Source of the DNA: Bacteroidota bacterium
GTDB taxonomy: Bacteria > Bacteroidota > Bacteroidia > Bacteroidales > Paludibacteraceae
Length of the DNA: 29,648 bases
Direction of reading: 5' to 3'
Assembly: GCA_023459355.1 (NCBI GenBank)
Contig: JAEWUM010000051.1
Location: 1 to 29,648 of the forward strand
The notes under the pieces were generated by a model. The model was not told where the DNA came from. It made no database searches and saw only the letters and a list, made by a program, of their open reading frames with translations. A program made the position numbers and the translations under genes. Every line of letters starts with the position of its first letter. Positions within the stretch are counted from its first letter, which is position 1. Shown one piece after another: positions 22,841-29,648 of the stretch.

Positions 22841-22858
22841 ATCTGTTGTCTTACCTGA

Positions 22859-23200
22859 TTAAAATTTAAGTCCGGCTTCGCGGGCAGCATCAGCCAATTG
22901 TTTAACTCGTCCATGATACAAATAACCGTTACGGTCGAATATCACTTCCGTGATACCTGCTTCCTGAGCAGCTTTCGCAACCAAGGCGCCTACTTTGGCA
23001 GCCTGTTCGGCTTTTGTCATTTTATCCTTGATTCCCAATGAAGATGCAGAAGCGAGTGTTTTTCCCTGTACATCATCAATTAACTGAGCATATATTTGCG
23101 TATTGCTACGAAAAACAGTCAAACGGGGTTTTTGAGCGGTTCCTGACACTTTGTGACGGATGTGCGCTTTAATTCTTATTCTTCTATCTGTATTTGCCAT
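22859..23200 (-). CDS. rplR: 50S ribosomal protein L18
   Basis: 113 residues from ATG 23200 (MANTDRRIRIKAHIRHKVSG). A Met four codons upstream is rejected because the family begins close to this point. KPRLTVFRSNTQIYAQLIDD, GKTLASASSLG, FDRNGYLYHGRVKQLADAAR and EAGLKF are typical. L18 binds 5S rRNA with L5. It is 23 bases after rplF. Confidence 0.96.
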   Translation of the reverse strand: MANTDRRIRIKAHIRHKVSGTAQKPRLTVFRSNTQIYAQLIDDVQGKTLASASSLGIKDKMTKAEQAAKVGALVAKAAQEAGITEVIFDRNGYLYHGRVKQLADAAREAGLKF

Positions 23201-23223
23201 TTTCTTATACAAGTTTACGTGAA

Positions 23224-23781
23224 TTATTTACCTTTACCTGCTGATTTACCGGCTTTACGGCGGATAACTTCGCCCGCAAACTTAATACCTTTACCTTTAT
23301 AAGGCTCCGGTTTACGGAATGAGCGGATTTTGGCACATACCTGACCAATCAGCTGTTTATCGGCACTCTCGAGTATGATAAACGGGTTTTGGTTACGTTC
23401 CATCTTAGTCTCTACCTTGATTTCGGCAGGTAACGCAAGGAAGATATTGTGTGTATACCCGAGTGCAAGTTCGAGCACCTGTCCCTGGTTTGAAACACGA
23501 TAACCAACACCGACTAATTCAAGTGTTTTCTTGTAACCTTCAGAAACACCTACAACCATGTTTTGAATCAAAGAACGATACAAACCATGCATGGCGCGAT
23601 TCTGTTTTTCATCATCAGCACGTTTTACGATGCACTGATTTCCTTCAACCGATATCGTGATATCCGGATTAATTTCCTGGTTTAATGTGCCTTTCGGACC
23701 TTTTACAGTCACAATCTGGCCTTCTTGCGTTATGCTAACTCCTGCAGGAACAGTAATGGGTAATTTTCCAATTCTTGACAT
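23224..23781 (-). CDS. rplF: 50S ribosomal protein L6
   Basis: 185 residues. Two tandem related domains: MSRIGKLPITVPAGVSITQE with VKGPKGTLNQEI, and the second with GVGYRVSNQGQVLELALGYT and the end EPYKGKGIKFAGEVIRRKAG. L6 lies by the GTPase-associated region of the 50S subunit. A clear Shine-Dalgarno-like AGGAGG lies 8 bases before the start, which is notable for this phylum. Confidence 0.98.
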   Translation of the reverse strand: MSRIGKLPITVPAGVSITQEGQIVTVKGPKGTLNQEINPDITISVEGNQCIVKRADDEKQNRAMHGLYRSLIQNMVVGVSEGYKKTLELVGVGYRVSNQGQVLELALGYTHNIFLALPAEIKVETKMERNQNPFIILESADKQLIGQVCAKIRSFRKPEPYKGKGIKFAGEVIRRKAGKSAGKGK

Positions 23782-23785
23782 GCTA

Positions 23786-23795
23786 CTTTCCTCCT
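23786..23795 (-). promoter_or_regulatory. Strong Shine-Dalgarno-like site before rplF
   Basis: AGGAGGAAAG on the minus strand lies 4 bases before ATG 23781 (8 bases counted from the AGGAGG core). Most starts in this window lack such a match, in keeping with the weak use of Shine-Dalgarno pairing in Bacteroidota. Confidence 0.6.
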
Positions 23796-23799
23796 TTAA

Positions 23800-24195
23800 T
23801 TAATAAACATAACATAATACTTCACCACCTACTTTTTCTTCACGAGCCTGTTTGTTTGTCATAACACCTTTAGAAGTTGAAATGATGGCAATTCCCAACC
23901 CGTTCAACACACGTGGCATATCTTTAAAGCCGGTGTACTGACGAAGACCCGGGCTTGAAACCCTGATCAGTTTTTTGATGGAATTCACTTTGTTTACCGG
24001 GTCGTACTTCAGGGCGATTTTGATTGTGCCCTGCGGACCGTCCTCAATAAATTTGTAGTTAAGGATATAGCCCTGTTCATGCAAGATACGGGTCATTTCC
24101 TTTTTGAGATTTGAAGCGGGGATTTCCACCACACGGTGGTTAGCCTTGATGGCATTCCGCAATCTCGTTAAAAAATCTGCTATTGGATCTGTCAT
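23800..24195 (-). CDS. rpsH: 30S ribosomal protein S8
   Basis: 131 residues from ATG 24195 (MTDPIADFLTRLRNAIKANH). An in-frame ATG 75 bases upstream falls inside a palindromic repeat (24256-24283) and is rejected, because S8 always begins at the TDPIADFLTR helix. The C-terminal RPGLRQYTGFKDM-like segment (here SPGLRQYTGFKDMPRVLNGL) and IISTSKGVMTNKQAREEKVG are typical. S8 is a primary 16S rRNA binder and in E. coli represses the spc operon. Confidence 0.97.
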   Translation of the reverse strand: MTDPIADFLTRLRNAIKANHRVVEIPASNLKKEMTRILHEQGYILNYKFIEDGPQGTIKIALKYDPVNKVNSIKKLIRVSSPGLRQYTGFKDMPRVLNGLGIAIISTSKGVMTNKQAREEKVGGEVLCYVY

Positions 24196-24215
24196 AAAAT
24201 TGATTGTTAAATTGA

Positions 24216-24283
24216 TCCCGACTACCGGGACAATATTTATTAAATATAAATTTCTGTAGAGACAAGGCATGCCTTTTCTCTAC
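24216..24283. repeat. Two palindromic elements in the rpsN-rpsH gap
   Basis: A 5-bp hairpin TCCCG-ACTAC-CGGGA (24216-24230) is followed by a 28-bp near-perfect palindrome (24256-24283; arms GTAGAGACAAGGCA and TGCCTTTTCTCTAC, one mismatched pair). The second is a relative of the palindrome at 3521-3550 by its GTAGAGA arms. The gap is 98 bases, against 2-46 bases for most gaps in the cluster, so the elements appear to have been inserted between two essential genes. Confidence 0.75.
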
Positions 24284-24293
24284 GTAATATTTT

Positions 24294-24563
24294 TTACCAG
24301 CTTGCCTTTTTCACGCCGGGTATCAGCCCTTTTGAAGCCATTTCGCGGAACTGGATACGGGAAATACCGAACTGACGCATATACCCTTTCGGACGACCGG
24401 TGATTTTACAACGGTTGTGGTAGCGTATAGGCGAAGAGTTTCTTGGTAGCGTCTGCAGGGCGTCATAATTTCCTTCTGTCAGGAATTGTTCCCTTTTAGC
24501 AGCATATTTCGCGATCAGTTTTGCTCTTTTCACCTCGCGGGCTTTCATTGATTCTTTTGCCAT
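24294..24563 (-). CDS. rpsN: 30S ribosomal protein S14 (zinc-free type)
   Basis: 89 residues. MAKESMKAREVKRAKLIAKY, LPRNSSPIRYHNRCKITGRP, KGYMRQFGISRIQFREMASK and GLIPGVKKASW. The CxxC pairs of zinc-binding S14 are absent. Length is between the short zinc type (61) and E. coli's (101). It follows rplE by 12 bases. Confidence 0.97.
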   Translation of the reverse strand: MAKESMKAREVKRAKLIAKYAAKREQFLTEGNYDALQTLPRNSSPIRYHNRCKITGRPKGYMRQFGISRIQFREMASKGLIPGVKKASW

Positions 24564-24575
24564 TGTATCTCTTAA

Positions 24576-25121
24576 TTAGTTTTTCTTAAATGGTAATCCG
24601 AACTCTTTCAACAGGGCAAAACCTTCTTCATCGGTTTTAGCTGTTGTTACGAAGGTAATGTTCATTCCCAACAAACGACTGATGTTATCGATATTGATTT
24701 CCGGGAAGATAATCTGCTCCTCGATTCCGAGTGTGTAGTTCCCGCGACCGTCCAGTTTGTTTTCGATACCTTTGAAGTCACGTACACGTGGCAATGCAAC
24801 ACGGATCAGACGTTCCAGAAACTCATACATCCGGTCGCCGCGAAGTGTTACACGCACACCAATCGGCATTTTCTTACGAAGTTTGAAGTTAGAAATATCT
24901 TTCTTTGATACTGTCTGCACAGCTTTCTGTCCGGTGATGGCAGTCATTTCATTGATTGCTACCTCGATGATTTTCTTATCGGCCACAGCGATACCCAATC
25001 CCTGGTTGAGTACAATTTTCTCCAATTTGGGAGCCTGCATCACTGATTTATATCCGAATTCCTTCATCAGTACAGGAACAATGCGTTCCTGATAATCCTG
25101 TTTTAAATTTGCTGTATTCAT
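24576..25121 (-). CDS. rplE: 50S ribosomal protein L5
   Basis: 181 residues. Conserved stretches: PKLEKIVLNQGLGIAVADKK, ITGQKAVQTVSKKDISNFKL, PIGVRVTLRGDRMYEFLERL, LPRVRDFKGIENKLDGRGNY and the end ALLKEFGLPFKKN. L5 binds 5S rRNA and the P-site tRNA. It starts 3 bases after rplX, so translation is probably coupled; a purine-rich GGGGAGG (25139-25133) lies inside the end of rplX, 11 bases before the L5 start. Confidence 0.98.
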   Translation of the reverse strand: MNTANLKQDYQERIVPVLMKEFGYKSVMQAPKLEKIVLNQGLGIAVADKKIIEVAINEMTAITGQKAVQTVSKKDISNFKLRKKMPIGVRVTLRGDRMYEFLERLIRVALPRVRDFKGIENKLDGRGNYTLGIEEQIIFPEINIDNISRLLGMNITFVTTAKTDEEGFALLKEFGLPFKKN

Positions 25122-25124
25122 TTC

Positions 25125-25436
25125 TTAAATTTCCTCCCCTGTTTTTTTGGAAATACGCACCAATTTACCATCAGCATTTCTTTTTCTGCCGATACGAACG
25201 GGGGTCCCGTTTTCTACCGGATTCAGATTAGAAATATGGATAGGGGCTTCCTGTTTAACAATACCACCTTGAGGACTTTTCGCACTCGGTTTGGTATGCT
25301 TCGATACCATATTAATACCTTCTACTATAGCACGCTGTTTTTCAACGAGGACTTCAAGTACGCGACCTGTTTTACCCTTATCGATGCCTGCATTTACATA
25401 GACGGTGTCACCTTTTTTGATATGTAATTTACTCAT
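25125..25436 (-). CDS. rplX: 50S ribosomal protein L24
   Basis: 103 residues from ATG 25436 (MSKLHIKKGDTVYVNAGIDK); the GTG one codon upstream is less likely. The KOW-type motif is in the N-terminal half (GIDKGKTGRVLEV), followed by GINMVSKHTKPSAKSPQGGI and IGRKRNADGKLVRISKKTGE. L24 begins 50S assembly near the exit tunnel. It is 21 bases after rplN. Confidence 0.97.
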   Translation of the reverse strand: MSKLHIKKGDTVYVNAGIDKGKTGRVLEVLVEKQRAIVEGINMVSKHTKPSAKSPQGGIVKQEAPIHISNLNPVENGTPVRIGRKRNADGKLVRISKKTGEEI

Positions 25437-25457
25437 CACGAATTAATTTTACGAAGA

Positions 25458-25823
25458 TTAAAGCACTTCAGGTGCAAGTGATATGATTTTCATGTTTGTA
25501 GCACGAAGTTCACGTGCAACGGGACCGAAGATACGGCTTCCGCGAATTTCACCCGCGTTGTTCAACAACACACACGCGTTGTCGTCGAAACGAATGTACG
25601 AGCCATCGGCCCTGCGAACTTCTTTCTTTGTACGTACGATTACTGCTTTTGAAACGATACCTTTCTTGATGTCTGATGAAGGTACAACACTCTTCACAGA
25701 AACCACGATGATATCACCCAAAGAAGCATAACGCTTTCCTGTTCCTCCTAATACACGGATACAAAGCGCTTCTTTCGCGCCGGAATTATCCGCAACAGTG
25801 AGTCTTGATTCTTGTTGTATCAT
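25458..25823 (-). CDS. rplN: 50S ribosomal protein L14
   Basis: 121 residues. MIQQESRLTVADNSGAKEAL, GDIIVVSVKSVVPSSDIKKG, VVRTKKE-type segment (AVIVRTKKEVRRADGSYIRF) and DNACVLLNNAGEIRGSRIFG, PVARELR. L14 sits at the subunit interface. It begins 2 bases after rpsQ ends. Confidence 0.98.
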   Translation of the reverse strand: MIQQESRLTVADNSGAKEALCIRVLGGTGKRYASLGDIIVVSVKSVVPSSDIKKGIVSKAVIVRTKKEVRRADGSYIRFDDNACVLLNNAGEIRGSRIFGPVARELRATNMKIISLAPEVL

Positions 25824-25825
25824 AA

Positions 25826-26080
25826 TTACTTAACCCTTTCGATAATTTCAATTAATCTCCATCTTTTTAATTTACTCAGCGGACGGGTTTCCATGATACG
25901 AACGGTATCTCCGATATTACATTCGTTCTTCTCGTCATGAGCATGATATTTTTTTGTCTTATTTACGAATTTTCCGTAAATTGGGTGTTTTTCTTTCCAC
26001 TTTACAGCTACGGTAATGGTTTTATCCATCTTGTTGCTGAAAACGACACCCGTTCTTTCTTTTCTTAAATTTCTTTCCAT
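25826..26080 (-). CDS. rpsQ: 30S ribosomal protein S17
   Basis: 84 residues, the same as E. coli. MERNLRKERTGVVFSNKMDK, TITVAVKWKEKHPIYGKFV, then HAHDEKNECNIGDTVRIMET, RPLSKLKRWRL. An OB-fold primary 16S rRNA binder. It follows rpmC by 16 bases. Confidence 0.98.
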   Translation of the reverse strand: MERNLRKERTGVVFSNKMDKTITVAVKWKEKHPIYGKFVNKTKKYHAHDEKNECNIGDTVRIMETRPLSKLKRWRLIEIIERVK

Positions 26081-26096
26081 CAGTGTTAATTTTTAA

Positions 26097-26288
26097 TTAA
26101 TTGTTTTCACGCTGACGTAATTCAGTCGCAAGACGGGCGATAGTACGACGTACTTCTTTAATTTGCAACGGATTATCAAGCGGAGAAATGGCGTGATTCA
26201 ACTTCAGACGTACCAACTGCTCTTTTTCAGCATCCATACGTTCCAGAATCTCCTGGTTATTTAGTTCTCTAATTTCTCTTGTTTTCAT
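26097..26288 (-). CDS. rpmC: 50S ribosomal protein L29
   Basis: 63 residues, a two-helix protein: MKTREIRELNNQEILERMDA and the second helix NPLQIKEVRRTIARLATELR. It lines the exit tunnel with L23 and provides part of the trigger factor/SRP docking surface. Five bases after rplP. Confidence 0.97.
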   Translation of the reverse strand: MKTREIRELNNQEILERMDAEKEQLVRLKLNHAISPLDNPLQIKEVRRTIARLATELRQRENN

Positions 26289-26293
26289 TGTCC

Positions 26294-26725
26294 TTACGCA
26301 TTTTGAGTTGTGTCATAATCACGTCTTACCACGAAGCGGGTAGTCACCGGTAATTTCTGAGCAGCCAGACGCAATGCTTCTTTGGCTACATCAAAAGGTA
26401 CACCTTCTACCTCAATTATCATTCTTCCCGGAGTTACGGGGGCCACGAAACCTTCGGGAGCACCCTTACCTTTACCCATACGAACCTCTGCAGGTTTTTT
26501 GGTGATTGGTTTATCGGGGAAAATACGGATCCAAATCTGACCCTGACGTTGCATATAGCGGGTTACAGCAATACGGGCAGCTTCTATCTGACGACCGGTT
26601 AACCATTTCGATTGCAACGATTTGATACCAAAAGAACCGAACGCCAATTGATTACCTCTTTGGGCATTTCCTTTCATGCGCCCTTTCTGCTGTCTCCTGA
26701 ACTTTGTTTTTTTAGGTTGTAACAT
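26294..26725 (-). CDS. rplP: 50S ribosomal protein L16
   Basis: 143 residues. MLQPKKTKFRRQQKGRMKGN, LAFGSFGIKSLQSKWLTGRQ, IEAARIAVTRYMQRQGQIWI, then MGKGKGAPEGFVAPVTPGRM and ALRLAAQKLPVTTRFVVR. It helps place A-site tRNA and shape the peptidyl-transferase centre. It follows rpsC by 32 bases. Confidence 0.98.
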   Translation of the reverse strand: MLQPKKTKFRRQQKGRMKGNAQRGNQLAFGSFGIKSLQSKWLTGRQIEAARIAVTRYMQRQGQIWIRIFPDKPITKKPAEVRMGKGKGAPEGFVAPVTPGRMIIEVEGVPFDVAKEALRLAAQKLPVTTRFVVRRDYDTTQNA

Positions 26726-26757
26726 AATTTCCTTACTTCAAATTCATTAATAACAGT

Positions 26758-27498
26758 TTACTTTTTTCTCTTTCTGAATCCTTTACCGCCACGATCACCA
26801 CGGTCGTTGTTGAAACGATCGCCACCGCGAGAGTTTTCTTTAGCTGTACTAAAGGAAGGAGCCAGGTCTTTTTTTCCATAGACTTCGCCACGGCAAATCC
26901 ACACTTTTACACCGATGATACCTACTTTGGTCAATGCCTCAGCATGTGCATAATCAATGTCAGCACGGAATGTGTGCAACGGCGTTCTTCCTTCTTTATA
27001 CATCTCTGAACGAGCCATCTCGGCGCCATTTAAACGACCTGAAACCAGGATCTTGATTCCTTCAGCACCCAGACGCATAGTTGATGCAATAGCCATTTTG
27101 GTAGCACGACGGTAAGCAATTTTACCTTCAATCTGACGAGCTACGTTATTTGCAACAATCACGGCATCGAGTTCCGGACGTTTAATTTCGAAGATATTGA
27201 TCTGAATCTCCTTATCGGTGATTTTTTTCAATTCTTCCTTCAGTTTATCCACTTCCTGTCCGCCTTTACCAATGATGATACCCGGACGGGCAGTACATAC
27301 AGTTATAGTTACCAATTTCAACGTACGTTCAATTACAATACGCGATACACTGGCTTTGGACAGACGGGCATTCAGGTATTTTCTGATGTTGCTGTCTTCC
27401 AGGATGGTGTCTCCATAATTTTTTCCACCGTACCAGTTCGAATCCCATCCACGGATGATTCCCAAGCGGTTGCTTATCGGATTAGTCTTTTGTCCCAT
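26758..27498 (-). CDS. rpsC: 30S ribosomal protein S3
   Basis: 246 residues. MGQKTNPISNRLGIIRGWDS, the KH domain with PGIIIGKGGQEVDKLKEEL (about 74-92), and the C-terminal domain with ILVSGRLNGAEMARSEMYKE and GIIGVKVWICRGEVYGKKDL. The final ~35 residues are a Gly/Arg/Asp-rich basic tail longer than in E. coli (233 residues). S3 is part of the mRNA entry helicase site. Six bases after rplV. Confidence 0.98.
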   Translation of the reverse strand: MGQKTNPISNRLGIIRGWDSNWYGGKNYGDTILEDSNIRKYLNARLSKASVSRIVIERTLKLVTITVCTARPGIIIGKGGQEVDKLKEELKKITDKEIQINIFEIKRPELDAVIVANNVARQIEGKIAYRRATKMAIASTMRLGAEGIKILVSGRLNGAEMARSEMYKEGRTPLHTFRADIDYAHAEALTKVGIIGVKVWICRGEVYGKKDLAPSFSTAKENSRGGDRFNNDRGDRGGKGFRKRKK

Positions 27499-27504
27499 CG
27501 AGTA

Positions 27505-27915
27505 TTAATTTTCGTTTTCGTTAGTAATCTTGGTATCTACAAATATGGTTACGTGGTTAGAACGTTTGCGGATACGGTAACCGCGCCCCTGAGGAGCTGT
27601 GCGGAGACGTTTCAGCATCGTTGCTGAGTCCACATAAATTTTACTCACGTATAAGTTTGCACTATCGGCTTTCTGTTCTGTTTTTTGTTCCCAGTTAGAA
27701 ATGGCCGATTTGAGCAACTTCTCTAATCTTCCTGAAGCTTCTTTAGGAGAGAACTTCAACACGCTTAACGCTTTGTTCACTTCCATACCACGGATCAAAT
27801 CCGCCATCAGGCGCATTTTGCGGGGAGAAGTAGGAACGTCGTTAAGCTTCGCGAAGTACTGCGACTTGTTAGCTTCTTTTCTTTTATCGGCTGATATTTT
27901 TTTTCTTGCACCCAT
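27505..27915 (-). CDS. rplV: 50S ribosomal protein L22
   Basis: 136 residues, with a ~20-residue N-terminal extension over the E. coli form (110). The core starts at AKLNDVPTSPRKMRLMADLI, and the tunnel-lining loop is near DSATMLKRLRTAPQGRGYRI, followed by RKRSNHVTIFVDTK. The extended hairpin reaches into the exit tunnel at the macrolide constriction. 42 bases after rpsS. Confidence 0.97.
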   Translation of the reverse strand: MGARKKISADKRKEANKSQYFAKLNDVPTSPRKMRLMADLIRGMEVNKALSVLKFSPKEASGRLEKLLKSAISNWEQKTEQKADSANLYVSKIYVDSATMLKRLRTAPQGRGYRIRKRSNHVTIFVDTKITNENEN

Positions 27916-27957
27916 TTTTCGAAATTTTTAATGCTATTGTTAGATAATTTCAATGGA

Positions 27958-28224
27958 TTATTTCTTTTTACCCCCGTGACCGCGGAAGTTACGAGTAGGA
28001 GAAAATTCGCCTAACTTGTGACCCACCATGTTTTCGGTAACATAAACCGGGATAAATTTATTTCCATTGTGAACTGCAATCGTGTGACCTACAAAATCAG
28101 GTGATATCATTGTAGCGCGAGACCATGTTTTTACAACGGTTTTTTTACCACTGTCATTCATGGCTGTTACTTTCTTCTCGAGCTTCAGATTAATATAGGG
28201 ACCTTTTTTTAATGAACGGCTCAT
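27958..28224 (-). CDS. rpsS: 30S ribosomal protein S19
   Basis: 88 residues. MSRSLKKGPYINLKLEKKVT, VVKTWSRATMISPDFVGHTI, AVHNGNKFIPVYVTENMVGH and KLGEFSPTRNFRGHGGKKK. S19 sits with S13 in the 30S head. It follows rplB by 22 bases. Confidence 0.98.
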   Translation of the reverse strand: MSRSLKKGPYINLKLEKKVTAMNDSGKKTVVKTWSRATMISPDFVGHTIAVHNGNKFIPVYVTENMVGHKLGEFSPTRNFRGHGGKKK

Positions 28225-28246
28225 ATTATTTACTTACTTTTTGCTG

Positions 28247-29074
28247 TTATTTTTTCTTTCTTTCAATAATATACTGGCTTGATTGTTTCTTAGGAGCACG
28301 TGTTTTGTACCCTTTAGCCAACAAGCCTTTGCGTGAACGTGGATGTCCACCGGAAGCGCGGCCTTCGCCACCACCCATCGGGTGATCTACCGGGTTCATC
28401 ACAACACCACGAACACGTGGTCTGCGTCCGAGCCAACGAGAGCGTCCTGCCTTACCCGAAACTTCCAGGGCATGGTCAGAATTACCTACTGATCCAATAG
28501 TAGCTTTACATGTAGCCAATACTTTACGCAACTCACCTGAAGGCAATTTGATAATTGCATATTTATCTTCGCGTGAGTTCAGCTGTGCAAATGTTCCTGC
28601 AGAACGTACCATCGCGGCACCCTGTCCCGGTCTCAGTTCAATGTTGTGAACGATTGTTCCGAGCGGAATGTTTTGCAAAGGTATTGCGTTGCCAACTTCA
28701 GGAGCAGCTTCTGCGCCTGATATTACTGTTTGACCAACCTGCAAACCGTTTGGTGCAAGAATGTATCTTTTTTCCCCGTCAGCATAAAACAAAAGCGCGA
28801 TACGGGCCGAACGATTCGGATCGTATTCAATGCTTTTTACTGTAGCGGGAACACCGTCTTTGTTGCGTTTAAAGTCAATTACTCTGTATTTTCTCTTGTG
28901 TCCGCCACCTAAGTAGCGCATGGTCATTTTACCCGAATGGTTACGACCACCGGATTTGAAATTACCACCGACTACAAGAGATTTTTCTGGTGCACTCGCA
29001 GTAATTGTGTCGAATGTACCAATAATCTTGTGTCTCTGCCCCGGTGTAGTGGGCTTTAATTTACGTACAGCCAT
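28247..29074 (-). CDS. rplB: 50S ribosomal protein L2
   Basis: 275 residues. MAVRKLKPTTPGQRHKIIGT, SGGRNHSGKMTMRYLGGGHK, the rRNA-binding core IEYDPNRSARIALLFYADGE, and the C-terminal MNPVDHPMGGGEGRASGGHP, with the conserved His of this loop near the peptidyl-transferase centre. 84 bases after rplW; that gap holds AT-rich repeats. Confidence 0.98.
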   Translation of the reverse strand: MAVRKLKPTTPGQRHKIIGTFDTITASAPEKSLVVGGNFKSGGRNHSGKMTMRYLGGGHKRKYRVIDFKRNKDGVPATVKSIEYDPNRSARIALLFYADGEKRYILAPNGLQVGQTVISGAEAAPEVGNAIPLQNIPLGTIVHNIELRPGQGAAMVRSAGTFAQLNSREDKYAIIKLPSGELRKVLATCKATIGSVGNSDHALEVSGKAGRSRWLGRRPRVRGVVMNPVDHPMGGGEGRASGGHPRSRKGLLAKGYKTRAPKKQSSQYIIERKKK

Positions 29075-29158
29075 TTATTTTATTTACTATTTTATTATTT
29101 ACTATTTACGTTGCCTTACAAAATTGTACATTGTAAATGGTTAAATTGTAACTGATTA
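29075..29158. repeat. AT-rich repeat-filled gap between rplW and rplB
   Basis: ATTTACTATTT occurs twice (29082-29092, 29097-29107), and ATTGTAC/TTGTAAATGG-type words follow (29123-29150). The same TTTACTATTTACAATTT vocabulary occurs upstream of lpd and of map. No conserved leader structure is seen. Confidence 0.45.
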
Positions 29159-29449
29159 TCAGATATTACTATAAAAATCAATTACTTCTCCTTCTTTCAA
29201 TGTAACAATGGCTTTTTTGTAAGCTGATGCCTGTCCCTTGATCACACCGCTTTTTGTAAAACGGCTTTTCTTCTTGGGAGCGGCAATCATCGTGTTTACC
29301 TCTGTAACTGTTACATTATACAACGCTTCAACAGCCTGCTTGATCTCGATTTTGTTGGCATCTTTCTCAACTTTAAAACCATAGCGGTTGAGTTTCTCGC
29401 CCAACTTCGTCATTTTTTCCGTAACAATCGGTTTTATGATAATTCCCAT
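29159..29449 (-). CDS. rplW: 50S ribosomal protein L23
   Basis: 96 residues. MGIIIKPIVTEKMTKLGEKL, the NRYGFKVEKDANKIEIKQAV core, EALYNVTVTEVNTMIAAPKK and KKAIVTLKEGEVIDFYSNI. It is the main docking site of trigger factor at the tunnel exit. A full AGGAGGT lies just upstream, partly in the rplD stop. Confidence 0.97.
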   Translation of the reverse strand: MGIIIKPIVTEKMTKLGEKLNRYGFKVEKDANKIEIKQAVEALYNVTVTEVNTMIAAPKKKSRFTKSGVIKGQASAYKKAIVTLKEGEVIDFYSNI

Positions 29450-29454
29450 TTTTG

Positions 29455-29463
29455 TACCTCCTA
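29455..29463 (-). promoter_or_regulatory. Shine-Dalgarno site overlapping the rplD stop, before rplW
   Basis: On the minus strand the rplD TAG stop (29463-29461) runs into GGAGGTAC, so AGGAGGTA ends 5-6 bases before the rplW ATG (29449). The match is unusually full for a Bacteroidota start. Confidence 0.6.
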
Positions 29464-29648
29464 TGCTTTTAAAATTTGTTCAACTGCTGCAACTGCTTCT
29501 TCAGTCAGCACAAGAGTCTTAGCATTAAGCACTGCGTAAGTGTTTAATTCCGAAACTGTTACAACATTTACTTTAGGTAAATTTCGAGCCGACAAATATA
29601 CGTTTTTATTTCCGTTTGCTAAAATAATTAACGGTTTTTTATCTGCAA
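29461..29648 (-). CDS. rplD: 50S ribosomal protein L4, C-terminal part; 5' end outside window
   Basis: The frame enters from the right edge and encodes the last 62 residues: ADKKPLIILANGNKNVYLSA, RNLPKVNVVTVSELNTYAVL and NAKTLVLTEEAVAAVEQIL. The segment NLPKVNVVTVSELNTYAVLN is diagnostic for L4. The gene sits 11 bases upstream of rplW in the S10 order. L4 lines the exit tunnel and, in E. coli, represses the S10 operon. Confidence 0.95.
   Translation of the reverse strand, partial: ADKKPLIILANGNKNVYLSARNLPKVNVVTVSELNTYAVLNAKTLVLTEEAVAAVEQILKA

Noticed and set aside
24196..24270. N-terminal extension of S8 starting at 24270
   Set aside because: The extra 25 residues come from the palindromic repeat and intergenic DNA; S8 proteins start at the MTDPIADF helix.
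1..29648. tRNA, rRNA or transposase genes
   Set aside because: I looked through the longer intergenic stretches on both strands and saw no cloverleaf ends, rRNA-like sequence, or intact transposase or integrase frame.

Overview
The window is 29.6 kb of chromosome from a member of the Bacteroidota, most likely order Bacteroidales. The support is: the S10-spc-alpha ribosomal cluster in Bacteroidota form (secY-map-infA-rpmJ-rpsM with no adk, zinc-free S4, S14 and L36, a long acidic tail on L17), a DUF4469/HU-like protein, a carboxypeptidase-regulatory-domain TonB receptor beside a LytS/LytTR two-component pair, and promoters resembling the Bacteroides TTTG / TAnnTTTG consensus. Family or genus cannot be set from the sequence alone.

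Layout. 1-561 (+): 3' end of a class A penicillin-binding protein. 558-6224 (-): a pyruvate dehydrogenase operon aceE-aceF-lpd (homodimeric-type E1, E2 with one lipoyl domain, E3), with palindromic repeat elements in both intergenic gaps. 6565-7341 (+): a TIGR02757/DUF2400 protein. 7342-8765: a 1.4 kb stretch with no intact gene. It holds a common-type interspersed repeat, strong hairpins, a degenerate 47-48 nt tandem array, decayed minus-strand reading frames, and a near-perfect minus-strand promoter at its right edge. 8766-12983 (-): TonB-dependent receptor, LytS-type histidine kinase and LytTR response regulator in one run. 13251-13319: three palindromes at an exact 23 nt period. 13373-15420 (-): a HigB/RelE-like toxin, a HigA-like antitoxin with a long C-terminal tail, a SecB-like chaperone, and an HU-like/DUF4469 gene. 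The last two junctions are 4-base ATGA overlaps. 15693-29648 (-): the ribosomal cluster from rplD (cut by the window edge) to rplQ, ending in a strong intrinsic terminator.

How the genes work together. The ribosomal block supplies ribosomal proteins, the RNA polymerase alpha subunit, the SecY translocon, methionine aminopeptidase and IF-1 from one long transcript or a few. The PDH operon encodes the whole pyruvate-to-acetyl-CoA complex. The receptor/kinase/regulator run looks like a sensing and uptake unit with unknown ligand.

The system most worth attention is the toxin-antitoxin-chaperone (TAC) operon. It has the gene order of the Mycobacterium tuberculosis HigB1-HigA1-Rv1957 system and appears translationally coupled to a fourth, DNA-binding-type gene. 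The second candidate is the 7342-8765 region, which could be a decayed locus or an uncharacterised long transcript.
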